Shown here in pieces: positions 9,280 to 18,011 of a DNA stretch of 64,000 bases. The translations under genes and the position numbers were made by a program. Source of the DNA: Pontibacter cellulosilyticus (lineage in GTDB: Bacteria; Bacteroidota; Bacteroidia; Cytophagales; Hymenobacteraceae); contig NZ_JACRVF010000001.1 in NCBI RefSeq assembly GCF_014306105.1, positions 946,413 through 1,010,412 of the forward strand, read 5' to 3'. The notes under the pieces were generated by a model, which was not told the origin of the DNA, did no database searches, and worked only from the letters and a program-made list of their open reading frames with translations. Position 1 is the first letter of the stretch. Each line of letters starts with the position of its first letter.

Positions 9280-10713
9280 ATGAAAAAGTATATAACTGTC
9301 TGTATGCTGGCAGGCATAATGAGTGTATGGAGTTCGTGTTCTAAAAATCCGGTCACGGGCAAAAAAGAAGTGATCCTGATGTCGGAAGGACAGGAACTGG
9401 CCATGGGCCAAGAAGCAGATCCACAGATTGTAGCGCAGTTCGGACTCTATGATGACCCTGCCATACAGCGCTTTATTGATGTACAGGGCCAGAAAATGGC
9501 AGCCATCTCCCACCGAAGCAACATTAAGTATAACTTCAAGGTTCTTGACTCTCCTGTAATTAACGCCTTTGCCGTGCCTGGCGGATATGTATACTTTACT
9601 CGTGGCATTATGGCGCACTTTAATAACGAAGCGCAGTTTGCAGGTGTGCTCGGACACGAGATCGGGCATATTGCGGCCCGCCACTCGGCACAACAGCAAA
9701 GTAAAGCCATACTTGCGCAAGTTGGTTTGATTGCCGGTATGGTACTGGTGCCTGAGTTGGCACAGTTCGGCGACGCAGCCTCACAGGGTTTAGGCCTTCT
9801 ATTCCTGAAGTTCGGGCGTGATGATGAACGCGAGTCAGACAGGCTAGGTGTAGAATACTCTACTAAGATTGGCTACGATGCTGATGAAATGGCTGACTTC
9901 TTTTTAACGCTGCAGCGCAAGCAGGAAGAAAGCGGCTCAGCCATCCCGGAGTTCTTTTCTACGCACCCAAACCCGGAAAACCGCTATATGACTGTGCAAG
10001 AGTTAGCTGCGGAGTGGCAGAAAAAACTGAATGCCACTAAGGTGGAGGTAGGCCGAAACTCATACCTGAAAATGATAGACGGTATGATCTATGGCGAAGA
10101 TCCAAAGCAGGGCTATGTAGAGAACCAGGTATTCTACCATCCAGAGCTGAAGTTCCAGTTCCCGATACCTACTAACTGGAATTACTTAAACTCGCCGCAA
10201 GTGTTCCAGATGGCACCGAAAGACGGTAAAGCGATCATGAACTTAACCCTTGCCCCTGGCAATTCATTAGAGGAAGCAGCACAACAAGTAATGCAACGCT
10301 ATAAATTAACGCCTGTTCAATCCGGTAAAACAACTGTGAACGGATTGCCTGCCCTGGCTATTGTAGCAGACCAGCAGCAACAGCAGAACACTATCCGAAC
10401 GCTTACTTACCTGATACAATATGGAGGCCGCATTTACAGTATGATGGGTATTACCACAGCTCAGCTTTTTGATTCTTATGCACGTCTGTTTACTAATACT
10501 ATGGAGAGCTTCAAAGAGCTTACAGATGCCGCTAAGATAAACAAACAGCCAGAACGTATTGACATTATAACGGTACCGCGCACAACAACATTAGCGCAGA
10601 TACTTCAGCCTTACGCCAAAGAAAACAAAAGACTGGAAGAAATGGCAGTGCTTAACGGCTTGCAGCTACAGGATCGCGTAGAACAGGGCACGCTGATCAA
10701 AGTGATTAAGTAA
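9280..10713 (+). CDS. M48-family metalloprotease lipoprotein with C-terminal LysM-like region
   Basis: 477 residues. The N-terminus is a lipoprotein signal peptide ending in VWSSC (Cys 20). The protease domain carries HEIGH near residue 126, preceded by FAVPGGYVYFTRG and followed by the third zinc ligand region DDERESDRLGVEY, as in BepA/YfgC-type M48 peptidases that police outer-membrane proteins. The final 55 residues (IITVPRTTTLAQILQPYAKENKRLEEMAVLNGL...GTLIKVIK) resemble a LysM or LysM-like module, suggesting contact with peptidoglycan. Between them is a region of about 150 residues that I do not recognise. A 27-base-pair hairpin follows, so this is probably a single-gene transcript. Confidence 0.88.
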   Translation: MKKYITVCMLAGIMSVWSSCSKNPVTGKKEVILMSEGQELAMGQEADPQIVAQFGLYDDPAIQRFIDVQGQKMAAISHRSNIKYNFKVLDSPVINAFAVPGGYVYFTRGIMAHFNNEAQFAGVLGHEIGHIAARHSAQQQSKAILAQVGLIAGMVLVPELAQFGDAASQGLGLLFLKFGRDDERESDRLGVEYSTKIGYDADEMADFFLTLQRKQEESGSAIPEFFSTHPNPENRYMTVQELAAEWQKKLNATKVEVGRNSYLKMIDGMIYGEDPKQGYVENQVFYHPELKFQFPIPTNWNYLNSPQVFQMAPKDGKAIMNLTLAPGNSLEEAAQQVMQRYKLTPVQSGKTTVNGLPALAIVADQQQQQNTIRTLTYLIQYGGRIYSMMGITTAQLFDSYARLFTNTMESFKELTDAAKINKQPERIDIITVPRTTTLAQILQPYAKENKRLEEMAVLNGLQLQDRVEQGTLIKVIK

Positions 10714-10720
10714 GTATAAA

Positions 10721-10779
10721 CAAGTGTAAACAAAGAGGGGCATTGGCCAATAGCCAATGCCCCTCTTTGTTTACACTTG
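10721..10779. terminator. Bidirectional terminator, perfect 27-bp stem
   Basis: The left arm 10721-10747 and right arm 10753-10779 are exact reverse complements around a five-base loop CAATA. It lies between two convergent genes (M48 protease and cytosine deaminase). AT-rich outer stem parts supply U-tracts on either strand. AAGTATA overlaps the stop codon of the upstream gene at 10712-10718. Confidence 0.9.
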
Positions 10780-10789
10780 GCAACTTGCA

Positions 10790-11227
10790 TTACACACCAA
10801 TGTCCTCATTCCACAGCTCAGGCTTCTCCTGAATAAACTGCTGCATCAACTTATAGCAAACTTCGTTATCAGCAACTTCAACAGCTACGCCTCTGCTGCG
10901 GAGTAATTCCTCTTCTCCCATAAAGGTTTTATTCTCGCCTATCACCACTTTTGGTATGCCATACAACAAGATAGTGCCAGAACACATCGGGCAAGGAGAG
11001 AGCGTGGTATACAGCGTACACTCACGGTAAATAGATGCAGGCTGGCGTCCTGCATTTTCAAGAGCATCCATTTCGCCGTGCAGCACGACACTCCCCTCCT
11101 GCACCCTTTTGTTATGCCCACGGCCAATAATCTTCCCCTTATGCACCAGCACCGATCCGATGGGAATTCCGCCCTCTGCATATCCTTTTTCTGCTTCCTC
11201 TAGTGCAGCCTTTAAAAATTCATCCAT
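10790..11227 (-). CDS. Cytosine deaminase, Fcy1 (yeast-type) zinc-dependent family
   Basis: 145 residues with the CDA-fold zinc site: HGE at residues 50-52 (His ligand plus the proton-shuttle Glu) and PCPMC at 78-82 (two Cys ligands). The protein is closer to yeast cytosine deaminase than to tRNA adenosine deaminase TadA: SVVLHGEMDALENAGR, LYTTLSPC, YGIPKVVIGEN and the C-terminal ending PELWNEDIG all have direct counterparts in the yeast enzyme as I remember it. The likely reaction is cytosine to uracil in pyrimidine salvage. It could still be a guanine or broader nucleoside deaminase. Convergent with the M48 gene through a shared terminator. Confidence 0.82.
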   Translation of the reverse strand: MDEFLKAALEEAEKGYAEGGIPIGSVLVHKGKIIGRGHNKRVQEGSVVLHGEMDALENAGRQPASIYRECTLYTTLSPCPMCSGTILLYGIPKVVIGENKTFMGEEELLRSRGVAVEVADNEVCYKLMQQFIQEKPELWNEDIGV

Positions 11228-11281
11228 AGTTTTTTTGTTAAATATCCTTCTTAAAACACCTTTGCAGGTATACTTACACTT

Positions 11282-11974
11282 CTAGCTGGTAGCCATATTT
11301 TGGTTAAATCTTGACAACAGCACCATTACAATAACCGCAAATGCAATGGTGGGCAGGTGCAGATACAACATGCTCTCCAGCGCACTGAGATAACGTGTAT
11401 GGATGGTAGTGACTGGTTCAAACAAGCTCAGGCGGTCATTGGAGAATATGTACTGGTCTACCAGGTTCCACCCTAGGTGCAGGCCCACAGGCAAAGCGAG
11501 GGAGCGTGTTCTGGAATAAGTATAGGCAAACATCAGCCCCCACACGCCAGTGTAAAACAGCACCCAAGCCATGATCACCGGATTTCCCAAAATGCCGAAG
11601 CTAAACCAGTGATATACTCCAAACGCAGCGGCACTGATAAGATTCGCATTGCGCTCCCCAAGATAACCAATGGCTTTGTAGAGCAGGTATCCCCTGAATA
11701 AAAGCTCCTCGTACAGCACAGAGTTAAACACAGTGTATAAACCCTTTGCCATGTAAGCAGCGCTTATGCCTGCAGCAGGTACCCATGTAAAATTTGCAGT
11801 AAGAGAGAAAATATTGCTGATAAGTATAGCCAGTGTAGTTGTAGCCATGAAACCCAAGCCAAACTGCAGCAGCCTGTACAGTGGTGGTGTAAAGCCTAGT
11901 GCATGGTGCAACTGCTTATGCTCCAGGCGCAGTAAAAACCAGGAAAGCGCAAGTATAAGCAAGTTGCCAAGCAT
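11282..11974 (-). CDS. CPBP-family intramembrane glutamic endopeptidase (CAAX protease-like)
   Basis: A 230-residue membrane protein with about six hydrophobic segments. Motif 1 is YEELLFRGYLLY with the paired glutamates, and motif 2 is the histidine-containing FGVYHW. A later HLGWNLVDQY is the third conserved segment of the Abi/CPBP family. Members cleave prenylated or other membrane proteins, and some act in bacteriocin immunity; nothing nearby points to a bacteriocin. The gene follows the alpha/beta hydrolase on the same strand with a short gap. A TAATTTTG box on the minus strand at 12024-12031 could be its own promoter. Confidence 0.85.
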   Translation of the reverse strand: MLGNLLILALSWFLLRLEHKQLHHALGFTPPLYRLLQFGLGFMATTTLAILISNIFSLTANFTWVPAAGISAAYMAKGLYTVFNSVLYEELLFRGYLLYKAIGYLGERNANLISAAAFGVYHWFSFGILGNPVIMAWVLFYTGVWGLMFAYTYSRTRSLALPVGLHLGWNLVDQYIFSNDRLSLFEPVTTIHTRYLSALESMLYLHLPTIAFAVIVMVLLSRFNQNMATS

Positions 11975-12005
11975 CGTCTTAGGGGTTGATATACTTAAAA
12001 TTAGC

Positions 12006-12893
12006 TTAACTGTGCTTTGTTTGCAAAATTAACTCCTCTGTTTTGTCTGCTATTTCCTGCCATTTCTCTTCCTGCAGCAGGTGCCTTGCCCGCAGCTTGC
12101 ATACATCCTTCAGGCCGGCGGCAGCCATTATTTCGGTACCATAGCGCTCAAACTTCAGCCCCGGATCATCCGCTCCCCAAATGGCCTGCACCGGGTAATC
12201 TGTGTGCTGTACCGCCTGCATGCACAGGTTTTTAAAGGCTTCAGATTTATCAAAGTTCCGCATTATTTTTAGGAATGCTTTTCCTTTGTCCTCGCGTTTA
12301 AGCAAGTCTACATAGGCATAGATTTCTTCGTTGGGAATATTGCTGCTATCCACTACTCCAAGGGCTTTAAACATCAGGTGCCAGGTCTGGTGAACCAGCC
12401 CAGCCAGTTCGGCTTCGCCTAGAACCGGTTTCTCAAAAGGCCGCATAGGCAGCGGCTTCTCAAACTTGTCTACCTCGATCCAGGTGTTTAGTATGGTAAG
12501 GGACAGGATCTTTTCTTTGTTTTCGGCAGCCAGGGCAAAGCCAATGGGCCCTCCAATGTCGTGCACCACCAGGTGAAACTTCTCCAGACCCAGCACATTG
12601 GCAGCATCGTTCAGGAAACGGGCAAAGTTATGGAAGCTGTAGTCAAAATCTTCAGGCCTCTGAGACAATCCCAATCCCGGTAGATCAACGCAGATGCCGC
12701 GATAGCTTTTGCCTGCAAGCGCACGCAGCATCTTACGGTATAAAAACGATGAAGTGGGCACGCCATGGATACAAAATACTGCCTCTCCGGTTCCGGTATC
12801 AGCCACAAACGTTCTAATACCATTCACATTGATATACTTACCGGTTGCCTCATGCTGGCTTATCACACGTGCTACGTCTTCTGATGTGCTCAT
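12006..12893 (-). CDS. Alpha/beta hydrolase with Asp nucleophile (dehalogenase/epoxide-hydrolase-like)
   Basis: 295 residues. The oxyanion motif HGVPTSSFLYR is at residue 43 and the nucleophile elbow VVHDIGGPIG places Asp at 112. The acid is probably in WGADDP and the catalytic His in ARHLL near the C-terminus. An Asp rather than Ser nucleophile puts the protein with haloalkane dehalogenases and epoxide hydrolases. The two halide-binding residues of true dehalogenases (Asn after HG, Trp after the nucleophile) are Val and Ile here, so I would not call it a dehalogenase. It lacks a signal peptide, so it should be cytoplasmic. Divergent from the amidohydrolase gene. Confidence 0.85.
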   Translation of the reverse strand: MSTSEDVARVISQHEATGKYINVNGIRTFVADTGTGEAVFCIHGVPTSSFLYRKMLRALAGKSYRGICVDLPGLGLSQRPEDFDYSFHNFARFLNDAANVLGLEKFHLVVHDIGGPIGFALAAENKEKILSLTILNTWIEVDKFEKPLPMRPFEKPVLGEAELAGLVHQTWHLMFKALGVVDSSNIPNEEIYAYVDLLKREDKGKAFLKIMRNFDKSEAFKNLCMQAVQHTDYPVQAIWGADDPGLKFERYGTEIMAAAGLKDVCKLRARHLLQEEKWQEIADKTEELILQTKHS

Positions 12894-13114
12894 ACCTGTG
12901 CTACAGTTTAATTCTTGTTTAAGGATAAAGTCTCATTTACTGATCAACTCAAGTTGATTACGTGTTGCATAGCCATGTAAGTTTAGTTTATAACAAGGAA
13001 CTACATTGCACTAACTAATACAGCGCTTTTTACTAGCGCCACTAAACAAGTATGTGCGCATTCCTTTTTATGCTATATTTAGCTGAGCAAATTCCATCAT
13101 CATCACATGTAAGC

Positions 13115-14392
13115 ATGACCATTCGTTCTCTTTTACTTGTACTTCTGATATCCCTTATCACACAGATTGCCTTTGCGCAGTCACCTGCTCAGGAGACGTA
13201 TTATCTTTTAAAGCCAGACAGGGTTTTTGACGGGGAACAAATGCACGAAGGATGGCAGGTGCTGGTGCATAACAATAAGATAGCGGCAGTAGGTAAAGAT
13301 TTGAAAGGCGTACCTGCATCCGCAAAAGTCATTGAACTGAAAGGAAAAACCTTACTTCCCGGATTGATAGAAGGCCACAGCCATCTGTTTCTGCACCCTT
13401 ACAACGAAACACCCTGGAACGACCAGGTACTAAAAGAATCCCGGGCAGAGCGTACAGCACGGGCAGTGAACCACGCCAGGGCCACCTTGTTGGCTGGCTT
13501 TATCACAGTAAGAGACTTAGGAACAGAAGGCGCAGCGTATGACGATGTGGGTCTGAAACAAGCAATCGAAAAAGGTGTGATTTCCGGCCCACGGATGATC
13601 ATTGCCACCAAAGCCATTGTTGCCAGCGGCAGCTACGGACCAAAGGAACTAAGCTATGAAATCGAAACTCCCATTGGTGCCGCAGTAGCCGATGGTGAGG
13701 AGGGACTGATACGGGAAGTGAGGACTCAGATAGGTAAAGGAGCAGACCTGATTAAAGTATACGCCGATTACCGCTGGGGCCTGAACAGCGAGGCGCAGCC
13801 TACCTTTACCCTTGATGAACTGAAGAAGATTGTGGAGGTGGCCAACAGCAGCGGCCGCCCCGTGGTAGCCCACGCCTCTACTCCGGAAGGAATGCGCAGA
13901 GCCATACTTGCCGGTGTCTCAACCATAGAGCATGGCGACGGAGCCACGCCAGAGATTTACCGCCTAATGAAGAAACACAACGTGGCCCTCTGCCCCACTC
14001 TTGCTGCCGGAGATGCCGTGGCGCAATACCGAGGCTGGAAAAAAGGAACTGAGCCAGAGCCTGCACGCATACAGGAAAAGCGCAGAAGTTTTGCTGCAGC
14101 ACTGGATGCCGGCGTAAAGATTTGCATGGGAGGCGATGCAGGTGTTTTCAGCCACGGTGACAATGCCCGCGAAATGGAAATGATGGTTGACTACGGCATG
14201 AAACCAATAGAAGTATTGCGCTCAGCCACCGCTGTTAACGCCGATGCATTTGGCGTGGCAAACAAAATAGGAAGAATTAAGTCAGGCCTGTCAGCCGATC
14301 TGGTTGCAGTGGATGGAAACCCACTTTCTGACATGAGCAACATCAGAAATGTGGCATTGGTAATGAAAGGAGGAAAACTCTACAAGGAGTAA
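13115..14392 (+). CDS. Exported amidohydrolase (imidazolonepropionase/prolidase-like)
   Basis: 425 residues from the ATG at 13115, which begins a good signal peptide (MTIRSLLLVLLISLITQIAFAQ). An earlier in-frame start at 13052 would only add a poor 21-residue extension. The amidohydrolase metal site is visible as EGHSHLF, VVAHAS, IEHGD and GGDAG. The C-terminal ADLVAVDGNPLSD is the standard composite-domain ending. Secreted members of this family often hydrolyse Xaa-Pro dipeptides or cyclic amides; the substrate cannot be read from sequence. It converges tightly on the MscS gene (three bases between stops) with no terminator visible. Confidence 0.9.
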   Translation: MTIRSLLLVLLISLITQIAFAQSPAQETYYLLKPDRVFDGEQMHEGWQVLVHNNKIAAVGKDLKGVPASAKVIELKGKTLLPGLIEGHSHLFLHPYNETPWNDQVLKESRAERTARAVNHARATLLAGFITVRDLGTEGAAYDDVGLKQAIEKGVISGPRMIIATKAIVASGSYGPKELSYEIETPIGAAVADGEEGLIREVRTQIGKGADLIKVYADYRWGLNSEAQPTFTLDELKKIVEVANSSGRPVVAHASTPEGMRRAILAGVSTIEHGDGATPEIYRLMKKHNVALCPTLAAGDAVAQYRGWKKGTEPEPARIQEKRRSFAAALDAGVKICMGGDAGVFSHGDNAREMEMMVDYGMKPIEVLRSATAVNADAFGVANKIGRIKSGLSADLVAVDGNPLSDMSNIRNVALVMKGGKLYKE

Positions 14393-14395
14393 AAA

Positions 14396-15313
14396 TTAAG
14401 GAGCTGTACCCGGCGAAGTATGGCTCTCTCCTGCCGTGTAAAAACGAGTGGTCGGGTAAGCAAACTGAATGTCAGAAGTAGTTGCAAAAGCTTTTAGCAC
14501 ATCCTCCCAAATGGCTTCCTCGCTTTTCCTGCGGCGCATGATACTGCACATGTAGCGCATAGTAAGCCTGATGCCGTTTTCGAGCACATCTGTATAAACA
14601 TGGGGGTTAAAGTTCTCATAGAAAATAAGGTGCTGTTGCGATTGCTTCTTCACCTGGTTTAGGGCCGTGTCGCTAAGGCTCTCACAGTGCCGCTGCACAA
14701 TTTCGGTAAGTATAGCCTTGGCCCTTTGCCAGTTGCTTTCAAAGGTTATTCGCACCGTCACCTCGTTCCAGATAAAAGGAAAGCCATAGTTATAGTTGGC
14801 CTGCGGCTCTGTAAAAACTTTTAGGTTAGGGATGTGCACAATGCGTCCTGTTGCCTGGTCTGCGTCTACCCAACCATCTATCTCGTTGATAGTAAACTGA
14901 AAGAGCCGCTGGTCAATTACGTCGCCGGCATATTCACCGACCTGAATTCTGTCTCCTACCCTGAAAGGGCGTTTCCAGATGATAAAAACCCAGGCAGCCA
15001 TGTTTAGTACAGGCTCTCTCAGGGCCAGCACCAAGCCAGCGGATAACAAACCCAGAAAAGTAGCCACTGAGCGCAAGCCACCCAACCAGATGTTCACTAA
15101 AAGGATAATACCGATAATGGTAATGGTGTAGTTGGTGAATTTTCGCCACTTATAGCGCTTGCGCAGGTCTTTTTCCTGCCTGAATACAATACTTAAGGTA
15201 ATCCTGCTTAGCAGCCAAAGCCCCAGCAACACCAGCAGCGTTATAAGTAGGTGCTCTACAAATTCGTATGTAAGTCCGGTAAGGTCAGAAAACCAACGCG
15301 TAACTCTTTCCAT
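14396..15313 (-). CDS. MscS-family mechanosensitive ion channel
   Basis: 305 residues. Hydrophobic segments occur at about residues 17-42, 58-82 and 85-105, the last being the pore-lining helix (VATFLGLLSAGLVLALREPVLNMAAWVFI). The start of the MscS beta domain follows (WKRPFRVGDRIQVGEYAGDVIDQRLFQFTI). The C-terminal half is the cytoplasmic vestibule domain. Small MscS channels release osmolytes on hypo-osmotic shock. The protein is close to the size of E. coli MscS (286 residues) with one compact membrane module. Transcribed alone on the minus strand, converging with the amidohydrolase. Confidence 0.9.
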   Translation of the reverse strand: MERVTRWFSDLTGLTYEFVEHLLITLLVLLGLWLLSRITLSIVFRQEKDLRKRYKWRKFTNYTITIIGIILLVNIWLGGLRSVATFLGLLSAGLVLALREPVLNMAAWVFIIWKRPFRVGDRIQVGEYAGDVIDQRLFQFTINEIDGWVDADQATGRIVHIPNLKVFTEPQANYNYGFPFIWNEVTVRITFESNWQRAKAILTEIVQRHCESLSDTALNQVKKQSQQHLIFYENFNPHVYTDVLENGIRLTMRYMCSIMRRRKSEEAIWEDVLKAFATTSDIQFAYPTTRFYTAGESHTSPGTAP

Positions 15314-15407
15314 CTGTGCTTTTTTATCTTTCCGCTTACGCTTTTGTCCTATGTTAAGGTTATCGCTGCCATACCTACCATGTTATTTTATAATTTATAC
15401 TTGCTTT

Positions 15408-16688
15408 TCAGTGCCACTTGTTCATGTGATCGGCGTGCGTTTTAAGGTAGGCTCCGGGTTTGTAAAAAGTATCGTAAAACTCCAGATCGAGGTGGTGCGC
15501 CTGCAGGTACATGAGCATGAAAATAGATGGGACTGTAGCCGGAAACTTACCAAAGGTATCGTACACGTACTGCGCCTGCAACGCCACACATTCTCTAAAC
15601 CGCTCGTCGTGAACCTGTGCTGCGCCTCTTACTTTGGCAGTGTCTTTCCAGGGGCCCGGAGTTGCCGGATTAAACGGCCCACCTTTACCAAACTTACGCT
15701 CACAAACAGCTTGAACAGCTGCACGCATATCCGGGTAGTGTGGCGGACAAAATCCTTCCATTACTCCCTCAAGCCCAGTTGGGTTAGGATAAGGCCAGTC
15801 TTTTCTCGTGTCGTACCGGAAGCCAAGCCCAGGCACCTCTGGGTTACCACTTGCCCCCAGCACGCTAAACAAATCGACGCCATCGTACATCCAGCCGCCT
15901 AGTCCCATCGCCTGCAGCATTAAAGTGCCTGCATAACAACTGGTAGCTATCTCTACGGTAACTTCCGCCAAACTCAACTGCTCCATAAAAGTAATGTTCC
16001 AGTTGTTGTTGATGTCTACCATGTCTTTGTACTTCTCAATGCCGGGGATAGGGCGTTTGTTTATGTCATCAGTCAGTACCATCCCGTTTTGCAGCATATA
16101 ACAGATAGAAAGTAACACGTGCTGAGCCAGGTCAGCAACCGGGAACACCAAAAGCGTACCCGGTTTGTTCGCTACCCATGTGTTGTGCGCCTCTACGTAA
16201 GGCACTTCTGATGGCAGCCGCAAACGGCCATCCTGTATTTTTCGCACATGATTCTTTAGCGCATCCGTAATAGCCTGTAAATCTATACCTCCGTCATCGC
16301 TGCGTTCGGCAGCCGCGGCGGCATCACGGTTATCCAGCACATACACCCCGTCATCGTCTGTAAAAAAAGTTTTACTTGTATGGAAGCCCGCAGCCGATGG
16401 AAACGTACGGCCTCCTGCAGCGGCTGCATAATTCGAAAGATGCGGCGCATACCGTTGCGCCCTGTGTATCATGTGGTGCCAACCTGTGTTCCCACCACAG
16501 GCAGTTACCACCAGCATTTTCTCTAGTTCCGTAAGCGGCACAAGTTCATGCTTCGATTTATAAGCAAATACACCGTCTGGTATTTCGGCTCCCATAAAAA
16601 AGCGGCGCGACCTGCGCCCCAACAGCGCTTCAACTAATCCAAATTGGAGCATGTCCTGAAATCCTGGAGGCACGGAAGTAGTTTTCAT
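15408..16688 (-). CDS. Uncharacterised protein with nitroreductase-like (SagB-type) features
   Basis: 426 residues, no signal peptide. The N-terminal part reads LLGRRSRRFFMGAEIP, then LTELEKMLVVTACGGNTGWHH, then GGRTFPSAAGFHTSKTFFTDDDGVYVLDNRD. This order (R-x-S-R-R, Leu-rich helix, PSA-G-H, DGVY) recalls FMN-dependent nitroreductases of the SagB kind. Later IATSCYAGTLMLQAMGLGGWMYDG is also where such proteins have the AxNMxL-GLG helix. The C-terminal 130 residues (CPPHYPDMRAAVQAVCERKFG, then HHLDLEFYDTFYKPGAYLKTHADHM) are not known to me; the His-rich tail might bind metal. A 247-codon frame opposite it is an overlap artefact. Fold assignment is tentative. Confidence 0.65.
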   Translation of the reverse strand: MKTTSVPPGFQDMLQFGLVEALLGRRSRRFFMGAEIPDGVFAYKSKHELVPLTELEKMLVVTACGGNTGWHHMIHRAQRYAPHLSNYAAAAGGRTFPSAAGFHTSKTFFTDDDGVYVLDNRDAAAAAERSDDGGIDLQAITDALKNHVRKIQDGRLRLPSEVPYVEAHNTWVANKPGTLLVFPVADLAQHVLLSICYMLQNGMVLTDDINKRPIPGIEKYKDMVDINNNWNITFMEQLSLAEVTVEIATSCYAGTLMLQAMGLGGWMYDGVDLFSVLGASGNPEVPGLGFRYDTRKDWPYPNPTGLEGVMEGFCPPHYPDMRAAVQAVCERKFGKGGPFNPATPGPWKDTAKVRGAAQVHDERFRECVALQAQYVYDTFGKFPATVPSIFMLMYLQAHHLDLEFYDTFYKPGAYLKTHADHMNKWH

Positions 16689-16973
16689 AGTAGTATACTT
16701 AGGTCATACTTCGTTTACTTCTTCTGCTTTTTTCAGTTTTAGTTTATACTTTTTAAATACCAGGCCTCACCATTTATATTCTGATTCTCCAAATTTTATA
16801 ACATCAGCTAAATGCAACTTATAACCCTCTGGATATTAATTCATAAGCATTCAATATTGCTTTTAGCACATTGTTGAAAATATTTTATGGATATTTCTAT
16901 TATTTTTTTGACCTTTTTCACCTATCACCGTATACAAAAGCAAATATTCAAAATTCATTATTAACTTATTTAC

Positions 16974-16980
16974 AGGAGGT
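16974..16980 (+). promoter_or_regulatory. Strong Shine-Dalgarno site AGGAGGT deciding the CBS-gene start
   Basis: AGGAGGT ends four bases before the ATG at 16985. It selects that ATG over upstream in-frame codons back to 16871, which would add a hydrophobic-aromatic extension with no similarity to CBS proteins. Such strong sites are unusual in Bacteroidetes. Confidence 0.8.
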
Positions 16981-16984
16981 TGTC

Positions 16985-17416
16985 ATGGGAACAGTTAGAA
17001 ACATACTCCAAACTAAGGGAAACAACATATTCTCTGTTAGCCCAAATGACACCGTGTTTAGTGCCCTGGAAAAAATGGTTGAGAACAACATAGGCGCATT
17101 GCTTGTGCTTAACCATGGAAAGTTCGAGGGTATCTTTACAGAAACTGATTACGCCAGAAAAGTAATCCTGAGAGGCAAAGCCTCCAAAGAAACCCTTATC
17201 AAAGAAATCATGACGGAGCGCCCGGTAACGGTAACACCCGATACCACTATGGAAGAATGCATGACGCTCATGACATCCAAGTACATACGCCATCTACCCG
17301 TTTTCGAAGGACGAAGCCTTGTTGGCCTGATCTCTATCGGCGACATAGTGAAGTACATCATAGACGAGCAGAAATTTATAATCGAGAATCTCGAACACTA
17401 TATATCCGGCACCTGA
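16985..17416 (+). CDS. CBS-domain pair protein
   Basis: 143 residues built almost entirely of two CBS motifs, about residues 8-65 (NIFSVSPNDTVFSALEKMVENNIGALLVL) and 75-135 (ERPVTVTPDTTMEECMTLMTSKYIRHLPVFEGRSLVGLISIGDIVKYII). Stand-alone CBS pairs usually bind adenine nucleotides (AMP, ATP or SAM) and regulate partners. GIFTETDYARK in the first repeat and ISIGDIVK in the second are the ribose/phosphate contact regions. The start is fixed by the AGGAGGT site. It sits upstream of nuoA on the same strand with an 80-base gap, so it could be read through into the complex I operon, but no functional link is shown. Confidence 0.9.
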   Translation: MGTVRNILQTKGNNIFSVSPNDTVFSALEKMVENNIGALLVLNHGKFEGIFTETDYARKVILRGKASKETLIKEIMTERPVTVTPDTTMEECMTLMTSKYIRHLPVFEGRSLVGLISIGDIVKYIIDEQKFIIENLEHYISGT

Positions 17417-17496
17417 TAGCAAGTACTGTTAACTGAGCCTGAACAGAATACCGTTTTTATTTTCAACGAGTTAGCTGCGCCAAAGGGCGAAAGTGT

Positions 17497-17931
17497 ATGT
17501 ATGCTTCAACTGAAAATGATGTGGTCCTATGGCCATTGTTGGTCTACGGTACCATCGTTCTAAGCCTTGTTGTGCTCATTCTGGGTTTGTCTCATGTGCT
17601 GGGACAACGTGCTCAGGGGCGTGCTACAGGGCAACCATACGAAGGCGGCATTGTGAGTGCGGGTTCTGCACGCTTACGCTTCTCCTCCCAATTTTATTTA
17701 GTAGCCATGCTCTTTGTCATTTTCGACGTGGAGACGGTATTTATACTTTCCTGGGCCATTGCTTTCAGAGAACTAGGTTGGTACGGTTACATAGGTGTGG
17801 TAGTGTTTATTGCCTTGCTGCTGGTGGTGCTGGTGTACGAGTGGCGCAACGGAGCACTGGACTTTGGGCCGGATGGCAAGAAAATTTTAAAAGCGTATAA
17901 GCGGCTCATTAAAAAACCGCAGGCTGAATAG
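17497..17931 (+). CDS. nuoA: NADH-quinone oxidoreductase subunit A
   Basis: A 144-residue membrane subunit of respiratory complex I with three transmembrane helices. The family signature YEGGIVSAGSARLRFSSQFYLVAMLFVIFDVETVFILSWA includes the conserved FDVE of TM2, near the quinone-site loop of NuoH. It is the first gene of a 13-subunit operon. The upstream 80 bases lack a hairpin, so transcription from the CBS gene is possible. The ATG at 17497 lacks a clear ribosome-binding site. Confidence 0.96.
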   Translation: MYASTENDVVLWPLLVYGTIVLSLVVLILGLSHVLGQRAQGRATGQPYEGGIVSAGSARLRFSSQFYLVAMLFVIFDVETVFILSWAIAFRELGWYGYIGVVVFIALLLVVLVYEWRNGALDFGPDGKKILKAYKRLIKKPQAE

Positions 17932-18011
17932 TATAGCTTGATTTACAAAATAGAAAGACACTCGGGAAAGTATAACCCAGTGTAATACATCACCCAAACA
18001 TAAAACGTCAA

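Noticed and set aside
15159-15902. A 247-codon plus-strand frame
   Set aside because: It runs opposite the 426-residue minus-strand gene and the end of the MscS gene, has a composition typical of an antisense frame and no recognisable domain.
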